Of a stretch of 64,000 nucleotides of DNA, positions 51,474-60,319 are shown piece after piece. The stretch covers positions 310,001 to 374,000 of the forward strand of contig CAVZCC010000001.1 in NCBI GenBank assembly GCA_963773765.1, read 5' to 3'. Below the pieces are notes generated by a model that saw only the letters and a list, made by a program, of their open reading frames with translations, had not been told where the DNA came from and did no database searches. Positions within the stretch are counted from its first letter, which is position 1; each line of letters opens with the position of its first letter. Source of the DNA: CAVZCC01 sp963773765 (GTDB lineage: Bacteria > Actinomycetota > Acidimicrobiia > Acidimicrobiales > Microtrichaceae). Made by a program: the position numbers and the translations under genes.

Positions 51474-52289
51474 TCACCCGCCGCCCCGGTCGACGGACGT
51501 GTCCGGGCCCACGCTGTCCACGGAGCGGGGTCGGGGCAGGTTGGCGATCATGGACATCACCACGCCGCCGTCGGCCACCAGGTTCTGGCCGGTCACGTAG
51601 GCGGCCTCGTCGGATCCGAGCCACAGGACCACGCGTGCGATGTCGTCCACGGTGCCCAGGCGTCCCAAGGGCACCTTGGCGGCGCGGGCCTCCCGGATCT
51701 CCGCGTCGGCGTAGATCGGCTCCGACATGCCGCCGTCGATCAGCCCGGGGGCCACCGCGTTGACCCGCACGCCGGCCGGGCCGAACTCGATCGCCATCTG
51801 CGCCGTGAGCAGGGCGATGGCGGCCTTGGTCGAGCCGTAGGCGCCCGCGTACGGGCCCGGCGACACGCCGTTGATCGAGGTCAGGTTCACGATCGCTCCC
51901 CGGCCCGCGGCCGCCATGCGCACCGCGGCGGCGCGGCCGACCACGAAGGTGCCGGTGAGGTTCACGTCCACCGTGTCCCGCCAGTCCTCCACCGAGAGGT
52001 CCGCCAGGGGGCCGAACCGGACGATGCCGGCGTTGTTCACCGCCAGCGCCGGCACGCCGGCGGTGGCGGTGAAGCGGTCCAGGGCTTCGGTGACGGCGGC
52101 CTCGTCGTTGACCGCGGCGCGAAGGGCGACGCCCCCGTCCAGGGACGCGGCCACCGACGCCGCGGCGTCGCCGTCCACGTCCAGCACCCCGACCCGGTAG
52201 CCGCGGGCGTCGGCCATGCGGCAGATGGCTGCGCCGATGCCGCGTCCCCCGCCGGTGACGACCGCGGCCGGCCGCACGCTCCCACTCAC
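51474..52289 (-). CDS. Short-chain dehydrogenase/reductase
   Basis: 271 residues, classical SDR. Cofactor loop VVTGGGRGIGAAICRMAD with Asp in VGVLDVDGD (NAD preference), NNAGIV, catalytic Ser in NLTSINGVSPG, YxxxK in GAYGSTKAAIALL and C-terminal GQNLVADGGVVM. A 20-residue tail extends past the usual end. GTG 52289 overlaps the P450 stop by four bases. It likely oxidises the alcohol formed by the P450 upstream, which is an inference from order. Confidence 0.9.
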   Translation of the reverse strand: MSGSVRPAAVVTGGGRGIGAAICRMADARGYRVGVLDVDGDAAASVAASLDGGVALRAAVNDEAAVTEALDRFTATAGVPALAVNNAGIVRFGPLADLSVEDWRDTVDVNLTGTFVVGRAAAVRMAAAGRGAIVNLTSINGVSPGPYAGAYGSTKAAIALLTAQMAIEFGPAGVRVNAVAPGLIDGGMSEPIYADAEIREARAAKVPLGRLGTVDDIARVVLWLGSDEAAYVTGQNLVADGGVVMSMIANLPRPRSVDSVGPDTSVDRGGG

Positions 52290-53494
52290 GGGTGCATCCC
52301 GTCGAAGAGGACCGGATAGGCGCTGAAGTGGGTCCGGGAGCTGGCCCGGTCCACCGTGGGTGGGTGGTCGGGGTCGGGCCGGCCGCCGTGGGCCAGGAAG
52401 GCGGACACCATCACCGCCACGGTGCCGAACAGGTGGGAGTCGTCCGGGGTGGGCGGGCACTCCAGGCCGCCGTCCAGTTCCATGCCGATGCAGGCGTGGA
52501 CGCCACCCCCGAAGCTGTGGCCCCAGGCCGGGACGCCGTCGGCGGGGACCCGCCACGGGTCGAAGCGGTCGGCGCCCTCCCCGAACAGGTCGGTGCTCCG
52601 GTTGGCCTGCTCCAGGTCCAGGACCAACAGGTCGTCGGTGCCCACCGTGGTGCCGTCGGCCAGGTCCACCGGGGCCACCGCCCGCCGCCATGCCACCGGG
52701 CTGGCCGGGTGCAGGCGCAGGGTCTCGTGCACGCACCGCTGGAGGAAGCCGAGGTCGCGACGGGCCCGCTCCAGGTCCTCGGGACGGGACCCGACCCAGC
52801 CGAACAGCTCGTCGACGGTGTGGGTGAAGGCGTTGGCGGTGGAGTGGGAGCCGGCCTGGAGGTAGAAGGCCACCTCCCGGCGGATCACGTCGGTGGGCAG
52901 GTCGAGTTCGTCGCGGTGGGCCAGCAACGTGCCCAGTACGTCGTCGGGCGCATCGCCGCCGGCGGCCAGGGTGGCCTCCCGGCGCCGCACGGACGGCGAG
53001 AAGAAGTCCCGGTCGAACAGGTCCATGGCCGCCTGCACCTCGGCGGACAGCGCAGCTCGGTCGCGGGTGGAGTGGACCGCGGTGGCCCCCTCGGAGAACG
53101 TGCGCACGATGCGGTACAGCTCCTCGGTCTCGTCCGGGGTGCCGTGGGGCCGGTCCACCCCGGCGATGAACGCGGTCAGGTTCATGGTGGTGCGGTAGCC
53201 GATGGGCAACAGGTCGCCCCGGCCCTCCGCCACGAAGGGTGCGAGTGCGTCGTCGACGGTGGTGCCCAGGACCTGGCGCTCCCACCGGGTGAAGACGTCG
53301 CGGCGGAACAGGCGGTTCTCCAGCCGGCGGCGGGCCCGGTGGGAGTCACCGTGCAACGTCAGCAGGCAGTCCGCCATGACATCGGCCCCGTCGTCGTACA
53401 GGGCCTGACGGAGTTCCTTGCGGCGGAACGCGTCGCGGACCACGCCGTAGTCGGACACGGTGATGGTGGTCCCCCGGGGTCGGGTTGCGCTCAT
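52286..53494 (-). CDS. Cytochrome P450, paralogue of the 43-kb P450
   Basis: 402 residues. Haem loop FGGGVHACIGMELDGG (Cys near residue 336), ExxR in HETLRLHPASP, and I-helix YLQAGSHSTANAFTH, again with His where the acid of the acid-alcohol pair is expected. RRRLENRLFRRD and ELRQALYDDGADVMAD align with the other P450 of this window. It lies between an amidohydrolase and an SDR with four-base overlaps on both sides. The substrate is unknown but presumably processed further by the operon's SDRs. Confidence 0.92.
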   Translation of the reverse strand: MSATRPRGTTITVSDYGVVRDAFRRKELRQALYDDGADVMADCLLTLHGDSHRARRRLENRLFRRDVFTRWERQVLGTTVDDALAPFVAEGRGDLLPIGYRTTMNLTAFIAGVDRPHGTPDETEELYRIVRTFSEGATAVHSTRDRAALSAEVQAAMDLFDRDFFSPSVRRREATLAAGGDAPDDVLGTLLAHRDELDLPTDVIRREVAFYLQAGSHSTANAFTHTVDELFGWVGSRPEDLERARRDLGFLQRCVHETLRLHPASPVAWRRAVAPVDLADGTTVGTDDLLVLDLEQANRSTDLFGEGADRFDPWRVPADGVPAWGHSFGGGVHACIGMELDGGLECPPTPDDSHLFGTVAVMVSAFLAHGGRPDPDHPPTVDRASSRTHFSAYPVLFDGMHP

Positions 53495-54844
53495 GGGTTC
53501 ACGAGGTCCCAGGTCAGCGTGTCGGTGGCCCAGCTGCCCACCCGTTCCCCCGGCAGCGGGCTGCGTTGCGGCCAGGGACGGGCCAGGTCCACCGGCTCGC
53601 CCCGGCTGATGACGGCCCGCAGGTTGGACCGGTCGGCCAGGACGGACACGTCGACGGAGGGGTCACCGTCCACGACCAGCACGTCGGCCCGGTAGCCGGG
53701 GGCGATGATGCCCAGCTCGCCCTCCATGCGCATGGCCAGCGAGTTGGTGGCGGTGGCGCAACGGATCGCCTCCAGCGGCGTCAGGCCGAGCTCGTCGACG
53801 AACACCTGCATCTCGCGTGCGTGCCAGTGCCCGTACGGGGTGAGGACGAATCCGGTCTCGGACCCGCACAGGAGCGGCACGCCGGCATCGAACGCCGAGC
53901 GCATCATGGCGGCGGTGGCCTCGATCTCGCCCCGGAAGATGTCCACCATGTGCACCGCGGCTCCGACCTCGGCCCCGTGGTCGCACAGGTTGGCCAGGAA
54001 CGTGAACGTGGGGCACAGCGCCGCGCCGGACGCCACCACGGCGTCCAGGGCCGTCTCGTCCATGAAGCTGGCGTGGTAGATGAGGTCGCAGCCGGCCAGG
54101 GCCGCATCCGCGGTGGACGACGCGTTCCGGCAGTGGGCGACCACGGGCACCCCCAGGTCGTGGGCGGTGTCCACCACGGCCCGCATCTCGTCCAGGGTCC
54201 AGACCTGCAGCTCACCGGTGTGGGTGGGGATGGACCCGGTGGCGTGCACCTTGATCCAGTCCGCCCCCTCCTTCACCTGGCGCCTGGTGGCGAGCACCAT
54301 CTCGTCCCGGGTGCGGACCACCTCGGCGTAGCCCACCTCTCCTTCGTCGGGGATCAGGCGACCGGCCGTGCCCCCCACGGAGGTGAGCAGCGCGGCGACG
54401 CCGGTGGAGATGCGGGGGCCGTCGATGAGGCCCGACTGCCACCGCGTCCCGGATCGCCGGCCCCATGCGGAAGATGGTGTCGGGGTCCATCACGGAGGTG
54501 ACCCCGGCCAGGAGGAGCTTGGGCAGGTGGTGGGCGGTGACGAGGGCGGCCAGGGTGGGGTCCCGGTGGAAGAACAGCTCGTCGTTGGACCGTGGCTCGC
54601 CGAAGGTCAGGTGGCAGTGGGCGTCGATCAGGCCCGGCATGACCGTGCAGCCCGTGGCGTCGATCCGGGTGACGTCGCCCGGGAGTGTCCCCGGCTCCCC
54701 CGCCGCCACACCGTCGCCCCCGACGGCGAGGATCAGGTCACCGGAGAGCAGCACGTCGGCCGCGAACGGCTCGGACCCCGTCCCGTCGATGACGCGTCCC
54801 CCGTGCACCAGGACGTTCGGTGTTCCCTGCGACGTGCTGTCCAT
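53491..54844 (-). CDS. Amidohydrolase, imidazolonepropionase-like (one frameshift)
   Basis: A metal-dependent amidohydrolase of about 450 residues after repair. The first part has MPGLIDAHCHLTFG (H-x-H) from the frame beginning at ATG 54844; the second part, one frame over from about 54435, has EGADWIKVHATG, VPVVAHCRNASSTADAA, CDLIYHASF, GSETGF and ELGIIAPGYRADVLVVDGDP. These are the motifs of imidazolonepropionase/prolidase-type amidohydrolases. First gene of the six-gene P450 operon; its stop overlaps the P450 start. Confidence 0.85.
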
Positions 54845-55013
54845 CGGTCCCCCCTGGCCCGCGGTGGCCGGCCGCCGTCATGGTACCGACGCGTGTCGCC
54901 GGCCCGGGACGTGGGCCCGGCCGGGCGTCCACGACACCGGTCGGTGGGCCGCCGTTCACTTTCGTTCAACATTTCGCGTGACAGCGGTCACCGCCTGCGC
55001 GTATGGTGCTCAG

Positions 55014-55135
55014 GTCAACCAGCGAGAGCTGGTCCCGGTCGAGTGGCACGGTTCGCCGTACCGCTCCCGGGTGTCCGGCCAGGCCGGGTGGAACGGGCAC
55101 GGGGGGTTCCGTTCCACCCGGCCTCCGGCGTTTTT
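55014..55135 (+). ncRNA. Candidate small RNA or terminated leader
   Basis: GTGACA (54978-54983) and TATGGT (55002-55007) with an 18-base spacer form a promoter. The transcript would contain ACCAGC-GAGA-GCTGGT, a 6-bp stem with a GNRA-type loop, and end at a strong hairpin followed by TTTTT. The next gene has its own -10 box after the hairpin, so the RNA looks like an independent unit of about 120 bases. I do not recognise the family. Confidence 0.4.
55081..55135 (+). terminator. 16-bp hairpin followed by T5
   Basis: AGGCCGGGTGGAACGG (55081-55096) pairs exactly with CCGTTCCACCCGGCCT (55109-55124) across a 12-base G-rich loop; TTTTT lies at 55131-55135. It is the only TTTTT after a hairpin in the window. 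Confidence 0.7.
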
Positions 55136-55139
55136 CGCC

Positions 55140-55145
55140 CATACT
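55140..55145 (+). promoter_or_regulatory. -10 box (CATACT) of the GDH-like gene
   Basis: CATACT lies six bases before GTG 55152, directly after the T-run of the terminator. Confidence 0.4.
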
Positions 55146-55151
55146 GTGGCC

Positions 55152-56187
55152 GTGCCGCTGCAGAAGCTCTCCACCACCGACGCCTTCGTCGTGACCGACC
55201 TGGACGGGGCCTCCACGGCCGACGGCGTGGCCCGCTGGGCCAAGAAGGTGCTGGTCGACGGTGCCCGCACCATGGCCCGCTCCCGCACCTACGGGTGGGC
55301 GCTGCTGGAACAGCAGGTCAGCGGCGCCTCCGCCGGCATCAGCGCCCCGCCCGAGGGCCGGGCCGAGGCGGTCGCCGCCTTCAGCGCCGAGCTGTCCGAG
55401 CGGGTCGCATCGGGCGCGTTGTCGCTGGACCCGGGCAAGGGGCTGGCGCCCGCTGACCTGGCTCCGCTGGCCGCGGTGGACACCCGCTCCCCGCTGCTGG
55501 GCTCCGCGACACCGATCGGCACCCTGGCCGACGCCCTCCTGGCCGCCGGGGTCACCGCGGCGGCCGGCGCCGCGCTGGGCGGCCTGGACGGCCGCACCGT
55601 GGTGCTGGAGGGCGCCGGGTCCGCCGGTCCCGCCCTGGTGGAGTCCTTCGTGGGCGTCGGTGCCCGCGTGGTCGCCATCGGCACCACCTCGGGCACGGTC
55701 CTCGTCCCGGCCGACGCGGACACCGAGGCGCTCTCGTCGGCCTGGGCAGAGCACGGTGAGGGGCTTCCGGCGTCCATGGGATCCGAGCTCCGCGCCGGCG
55801 ACGTCCTGGGCCAGGACGCCGACGTGCTGGTGTGCGGGTCCAGGCTCGGGCTGGTGGACCACGAGGTGGCAGCGATGCTCCCCCAGCGTGTCGTGGTCCC
55901 CTGCGGGCCGGTCCCCGTCACGGCCCGGGGCCTGGCGGTCGCCCGGAGGCGGGAGATCATCGTGCTGGCCGACTTCCTCACCACCGCTGGGCCCGCTGCT
56001 GGGGTTCCGTCCCGACGGTGAGGCCACGGCCGGCCGGTTGCTGGACGCGGCCAGGGACCGGGTCGACGCCCTGACCAACGATGTCCTGGACCACGACGAA
56101 GGCCCGTTGCTGGCCGCCTGCTACCGGTCCGAGGAGTTCCTGCGGACGTGGCAGGACCAGCTGCCCTTCGGCCGGCCACTGGCGTGA
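55152..56187 (+). CDS. Glu/Leu/Phe/Val dehydrogenase-like NAD-binding protein (one frameshift)
   Basis: About 344 residues after repair; the frame breaks near 55990, where one C of CCC must be removed to continue as LLGFRPDGEATAGRLLDAAR. The centre has a Rossmann fold, GLDGRTVVLEGAGSAGPALV, followed by GVGARVVAIGTTSGTV and DADVLVCGSRLGLVDHEVA, the pattern of the C-terminal domain of amino-acid dehydrogenases. The N-terminal part is much shorter than in real glutamate dehydrogenase and its catalytic Lys motif is not evident. Enzymatic activity is uncertain. Confidence 0.6.
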
Positions 56188-57263
56188 GCGAGACACCGTC
56201 CGCCCCGGCGCCGGGGGATCCCGTGCCCAGCACCTCGTTCCCGCTCCCCCCGCAGCCGGCCGGGGTGTCCTGGCCCACCATGGGCTGGGCCACCGGCGAG
56301 CAGCTGACGGGCGACGCGGACCGGTTGGCCGACCTCCTCGACGAACCCTTCGCCGTGGCGTCCACCCCGACCCTGGGCCAGTCGCTCGCCTTCGTCGCGG
56401 TGCAGGGCGGCCGGGTCGTGGCCGAACGGTACGGCCCGGGCGTGTCGTCCACCACCCCGCTGCTGTCGTGGTCCACGGCCAAGTCCATGACCCACGCCGC
56501 GCTCGGGATCCTGGTGGCCGACGGAGCGCTGGACCCCGCGGCTCCTGTGGGCGCACCGGAATGGTCCGGCGACGGCGACCCCCGCGCCGCCATCACCGTG
56601 GACGACCTGCTGGCCATGCGGTCCGGGCTGCACTTCGTGGAGGACTACGTGGACGACACCGTGTCGGACTGCCTGGAGATGCTGTGGGGGTCCGGGGCGG
56701 ACGACGTGGCCCACTTCGCCGCGGACCAGCCGCTGGAGCATCCGGTCGGCACGGTGTTCAACTACTCGAGCGGCACCACCAACATCCTCAGCCGGCTGAT
56801 CGGGGCGCGGGTGGGGGGTGGCGAGGCAGGCATGCGGGCGTTCCTGGCCGACCGGCTGTTCGGCCCGCTCGGCATGGCTTCGGCCGAGCCGCGCTTCGAC
56901 GCGGCCGGGACCTGGGTCGGGTCCTCGTATCTCTACGCCACCGCGCGGGACTTCGCCCGGTTCGGGTTGCTGTACCTGCGCGACGGCGTCTGGGACGACC
57001 GCCGGCTCCTGCCCGAGGGCTGGGTGGACTCGGCCCGCACCATCCGATCGGTGGATCCTGACGACGGCTGGTTCCACGGCCACCACTGGTGGGTCCGCGG
57101 CGATGACGTCGGCACGTTCTGGGCCAATGGCTACGAGGGCCAGATGATCGCCTGCGTCCCCGCGCTCGACCTGGTCGTGGTGCGCCTGGGCAGGACCCCG
57201 ACGGAGCTGAAGCCGCACCGTGAGCAGTTCTTCTTCGACGTCCTGGACTGCTTCCGGCCATGA
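56184..57263 (+). CDS. Beta-lactamase-related serine hydrolase (class C / EstB-like)
   Basis: 359 residues. The nucleophile motif SxxK is SWSTAKSMTH, the second motif is FNYSSGTTN (Y-S/A-N analogue), and a late GHHWWVRGDDVG segment replaces the usual H/K-T/S-G. This is the layout of penicillin-binding-like esterases and 6-aminohexanoate hydrolases. No signal peptide, so it is cytoplasmic. GTG 56184 overlaps the upstream stop, and its own stop overlaps the CDF start, making a three-gene unit. Confidence 0.85.
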   Translation: MSETPSAPAPGDPVPSTSFPLPPQPAGVSWPTMGWATGEQLTGDADRLADLLDEPFAVASTPTLGQSLAFVAVQGGRVVAERYGPGVSSTTPLLSWSTAKSMTHAALGILVADGALDPAAPVGAPEWSGDGDPRAAITVDDLLAMRSGLHFVEDYVDDTVSDCLEMLWGSGADDVAHFAADQPLEHPVGTVFNYSSGTTNILSRLIGARVGGGEAGMRAFLADRLFGPLGMASAEPRFDAAGTWVGSSYLYATARDFARFGLLYLRDGVWDDRRLLPEGWVDSARTIRSVDPDDGWFHGHHWWVRGDDVGTFWANGYEGQMIACVPALDLVVVRLGRTPTELKPHREQFFFDVLDCFRP

Positions 57264-58231
57264 CGGCACCGGGAACCACCGCATCGGGTGGCGTGCACGT
57301 CCCCCTCACCCGGTTCGCATGGCTGTCGATCGCCGCGGCGCTCTCCACGATGGCCATCAAGACCGTCGCGTACCTCCTGACCGGATCGGTCGGCCTCCTG
57401 TCCGACGCCATGGAGTCCACGGTGAACCTGGTGGCGGCGATCGGGGCGCTCGTCGCCCTGTCGGTCGCGGCCCGACCCGCGGACGAGACCCACGCCTACG
57501 GCCATGCCAAGGCCGAGTACTTCTCCGCCGGGGCCGAGGGCGGCATGATCCTCATCGCAGCCGCACTGATCGTCTGGTCGGCCATCCCCCGGCTCCTGGA
57601 TCCGCAGCCCCTGACCGACGTGGCCGCAGGCCTGGCGGTCTCGACCGTGGCCGGGGGCATCAACCTGGCCGTCGCCCTGGTGCTGGGGCGCGCCGGTCGC
57701 CGGTTCCGTTCGATCACCCTGGAGGCGGACGGCAAGCACCTGATGACCGACGTGTGGACGTCCGTCGGTGTGCTGGTCGCGGTCGCGCTGGTCGCCATCA
57801 CCGGCTGGGACCGGCTGGACCCCATCATCGCCCTCGTCGTGGCGGCCAACATCGTGGTGTCCGGGGTGGTCCTGGTCCGCCGGTCGGTCCAGGGGCTGAT
57901 GGACACGTCCCTCCCTGAGCACGAGCTGGACGCCGTGCACGCCGTGCTGGAGCGGTACACCCGCGCCGACACCCAGTTCCACGGCCTGCGGACCCGCCAG
58001 GCCGGACGGCGGTCGTTCATGTCGCTGCACGTCCTGGTGCCCGGCGCGTGGACGGTGCAGCGTTCCCACGACCTGGTGGAGCGGGTGGAGGCCGACCTGC
58101 GGGCCGAGGTGCCGGACCTGACGGTGGTGGCACACGTGGAGCCGCTGGAGGACCCCAGGTCGTTCGCGGACGAGGAGCTGGACCGCACCGCCGTACCCCC
58201 CTCGGCCAGGCCCGGGGACACGACGGCCTGA
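57260..58231 (+). CDS. Cation diffusion facilitator family transporter
   Basis: 323 residues, a proton-coupled divalent-metal exporter. The first metal-binding helix has VGLLSDAMESTVNLVAA (x-x-x-D pattern), the second HAYGHAKAEYFSAG, and the fifth HLMTDVWTSVGVLV; these carry the site-A His/Asp residues. Six membrane helices are followed by a cytoplasmic domain of about 110 residues (FHGLRTRQAGRRSFMSLHVL). ATG 57260 overlaps the serine hydrolase stop. Zinc, iron or manganese are possible substrates. Confidence 0.9.
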   Translation: MTAPGTTASGGVHVPLTRFAWLSIAAALSTMAIKTVAYLLTGSVGLLSDAMESTVNLVAAIGALVALSVAARPADETHAYGHAKAEYFSAGAEGGMILIAAALIVWSAIPRLLDPQPLTDVAAGLAVSTVAGGINLAVALVLGRAGRRFRSITLEADGKHLMTDVWTSVGVLVAVALVAITGWDRLDPIIALVVAANIVVSGVVLVRRSVQGLMDTSLPEHELDAVHAVLERYTRADTQFHGLRTRQAGRRSFMSLHVLVPGAWTVQRSHDLVERVEADLRAEVPDLTVVAHVEPLEDPRSFADEELDRTAVPPSARPGDTTA

Positions 58232-58239
58232 GCGCCCGG

Positions 58240-58245
58240 TACCGT
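58240..58245 (+). promoter_or_regulatory. -10 box (TACCGT) of the aldolase gene
   Basis: TACCGT lies seven bases before ATG 58253. Confidence 0.45.
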
Positions 58246-58252
58246 TCCGGCC

Positions 58253-59013
58253 ATGCGCCCGGAGAAGTTCACGATCCCCCAGTTCGACGACCCCGCGGCA
58301 GAGCGGCTGCACCTGAAGCAGCGGCTGGCCGCAGCGTTCCGGCTGTTCGGCCGGTTCGGGTTCGAGGAGGGCGTGGCCGGCCACATCACGGCCCGTGATC
58401 CGGAGCACGCGGACCGGTTCTGGGTGAACCCGTTCGGCATGAACTTCCGCCAGATCCGGGTGTCGGACCTGATCTGCGTGGATCACACCGGGGCCGTGGT
58501 CGAGGGTGACTGGCCCGTCAACACCGCGGCGTTCGCCATCCACTCCCAGGTGCACGCGGCCCGGCCGGACGTGCAGGCCGCGGCGCACTCGCACTCGGTG
58601 CACGGCAAGACGTTCTCCACCCTCGGTGCGCTGCTCGACCCCCTCACCCAGGATGCGTGTGCCTTCTACGAGGACCAGGCCCTGTTCGACGACTACACCG
58701 GCGTGGTGCTCGACACCGCCGAGGGCGCCCGCATCGCCACCGCGCTGGGGTCCAACAAGCTGGCCATCCTGCGCAACCACGGCCTGCTGACCGTCGGCAC
58801 CACGGTGGACGCAGCGGCCTGGTGGTTCATCACCGGTGAGCGCATCGTGCCAGGCCCAGCTGGCGGCCATGGCCGCGGGCAAGCCCATCTCCATCGACGC
58901 ACGACCAGGCCCGCCTCACCCACTCCCAGGTCGGCTCCGAGATCGCCGGCGCAGTGAACTTCCACCCGCTGTGGTCCTGGATCGTGGCCGAGGAGCCCGA
59001 CCTCCTGGACTGA
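58253..59013 (+). CDS. Class II aldolase/adducin family protein (two frameshifts)
   Basis: About 253 residues after repair. RFGFEEGVAGHITARDPE, FWVNPFGMNF, AAAHSHSVHGKTFSTLG (metal-binding H-x-H) and AILRNHGLLTVGTTV (third His) are the family motifs. The frame breaks near 58849 (extra C) and again near 58896 (one extra base); the repaired end reads AQLAAMAAGKP, then ARLTHSQVGSEIAG and PLWSWIVAEEPDLLD before a TGA. Members include fuculose-phosphate aldolase and adducin-like proteins; short ones often have no known substrate. Confidence 0.82.
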
Positions 59014-59031
59014 GCGGGCATCGGCCCGTCT

Positions 59032-59049
59032 CTTGACCGGTCGGTCAAG
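59032..59049. promoter_or_regulatory. Perfect TetR-type operator (CTTGACCG-GT-CGGTCAAG)
   Basis: An 8-bp perfect inverted repeat around GT, ending one base before the TATCCT -10 box (59050-59055) of the LLM gene. A bound repressor would cover the promoter. A diverged copy lies at 11366-11383. Confidence 0.6.
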
Positions 59050-59063
59050 TATCCTCCCCGACC

Positions 59064-60270
59064 ATGGACTGGCCCCTGCGTTGCGGCATCTTCATGGCCC
59101 CGTTCCACCCGAACGGGCAGAACCCCACCCTCGCCCTGGAGCGTGACCTCCAGCTGGTCGAGCACCTGGACCGGTTGGGCTTCCACGAGGCCTGGATCGG
59201 TGAGCACCATTCCGCGGGCTACGAGATCATCGCCTCGCCGGAGCTGTTCATCGCCGCAGCAGCGGAGCGCACCAAGCACATCAGGCTGGGCACGGGCGTG
59301 GTGTCGCTGCCGTACCACCACCCCTTCATGACGGCCCAGCGCATCGTGCAGCTCGACCACATGACCACGGGCCGCGTGATGCTGGGCGTCGGGCCCGGGG
59401 CGCTGCCCGTCGGACGCCTTCATGCTGGGCATCGATCCGTCGGTGCAGCGGGACCGCATGGAGGAGGCGCTCGAGGTCATCCTCCACCTGCTGCGCACCG
59501 ACGAGCCGGTCACCCACGAGTCGGACTGGTTCACCCTCCGCGACGCACGCCTCCACCTGCGCCCCTACACCCACCCCCACCCCGAGGTGGCCGTGGCGGC
59601 CATGATCTCGCCCTCCGGCCCGCGGGCCGCCGGCAAGCTACGGATGCTCGCTGCTGTCGATCGGCGCCACCCAGCGCACCGGCATCGACCTGCTCTCCCA
59701 GCACTGGGACGTCATGGAGGAACGGTCCGCGCAGTTCGACCAGCGCCGCCGACCGTCGCCAGTGGCGCCTGGTGACGATGATGCACCTGGCCGAGACCAA
59801 GGAGCAGGCCTACCAGGACGTGCAGTGCGGCCTGGGCGACTACGCCCGGTACTTCCGGGAGGTCGCGGCGCTGCCGATCTTCCCCGACAGCCCCGCCGAC
59901 CAGCTGGCCGACCAGCTCAACGAGCACCGGCGCTGCGGTGATCGGCACCCCGGACGACGCCATCGCCCTGGTGGAGCAGCTGGTCGAGGAGTCCAACGGC
60001 GGGTTCGGGACGATCCTGCTGCAGGCCCACGAATGGGCCAACCCGGACGCCACCACGCCGGAGCTACGAGCTGTTCGCCCAGTACGTGCTCCCCCACTTC
60101 GACAGCCACACCGCCAGCACCACCTCCTCCATGGAGCGGGTGATGGCCAACCGACCCGAGCACATGGGTGCGGCCATGAACGCCATCGGCGCCGCCATCC
60201 AGCAGCACGCGGACGAGCAGGCGGCCCCGCCCGCAGCGACGTCGCCGGGTCGCCCGCCGACGGCGGCTGA
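59064..60270 (+). CDS. LLM-class flavin/F420 monooxygenase (about six frameshifts)
   Basis: A luciferase-like TIM-barrel oxidoreductase resembling limonene-1,2-monooxygenase-type proteins. The first 115 residues are intact: CGIFMAPFHPNGQNPTLALE, WIGEHHSAGYEIIASPELFI, RLGTGVVSLPYHHPFMTAQR and GRVMLGVGPGALP. Breaks follow near 59410, 59637, 59745, 59935 and 60064, each cured by removing one base; later pieces include DPSVQRDRMEEALEVILHLL, WRLVTMMHLAETKEQAYQDV and VEESNGGFGTILLQAHEWAN. The C-terminus is uncertain; TGA 60268 needs one more shift. The promoter carries a palindromic operator. Confidence 0.78.
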
Positions 60271-60319
60271 CCGGGCCGGAGGCCGTCGGGTACCCTTCGG
60301 GCACAACTCACGCCGCATC

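Larger units (their letters stand above)
54845..55151. other. 307-base divergent intergenic region
   Basis: No protein-coding gene is supported. It holds a leftward promoter region for the amidohydrolase operon (TACCAT near 54880), a rightward promoter at 54978-55007, a 16-bp hairpin with T5, and a CATACT box for the gene at 55152. Confidence 0.7.

Noticed and set aside
55003..55194. A 63-codon frame starting in the TATGGT box upstream of the GDH-like gene.
   Set aside because: Its ATG overlaps the -10 box and the frame passes through the terminator hairpin.
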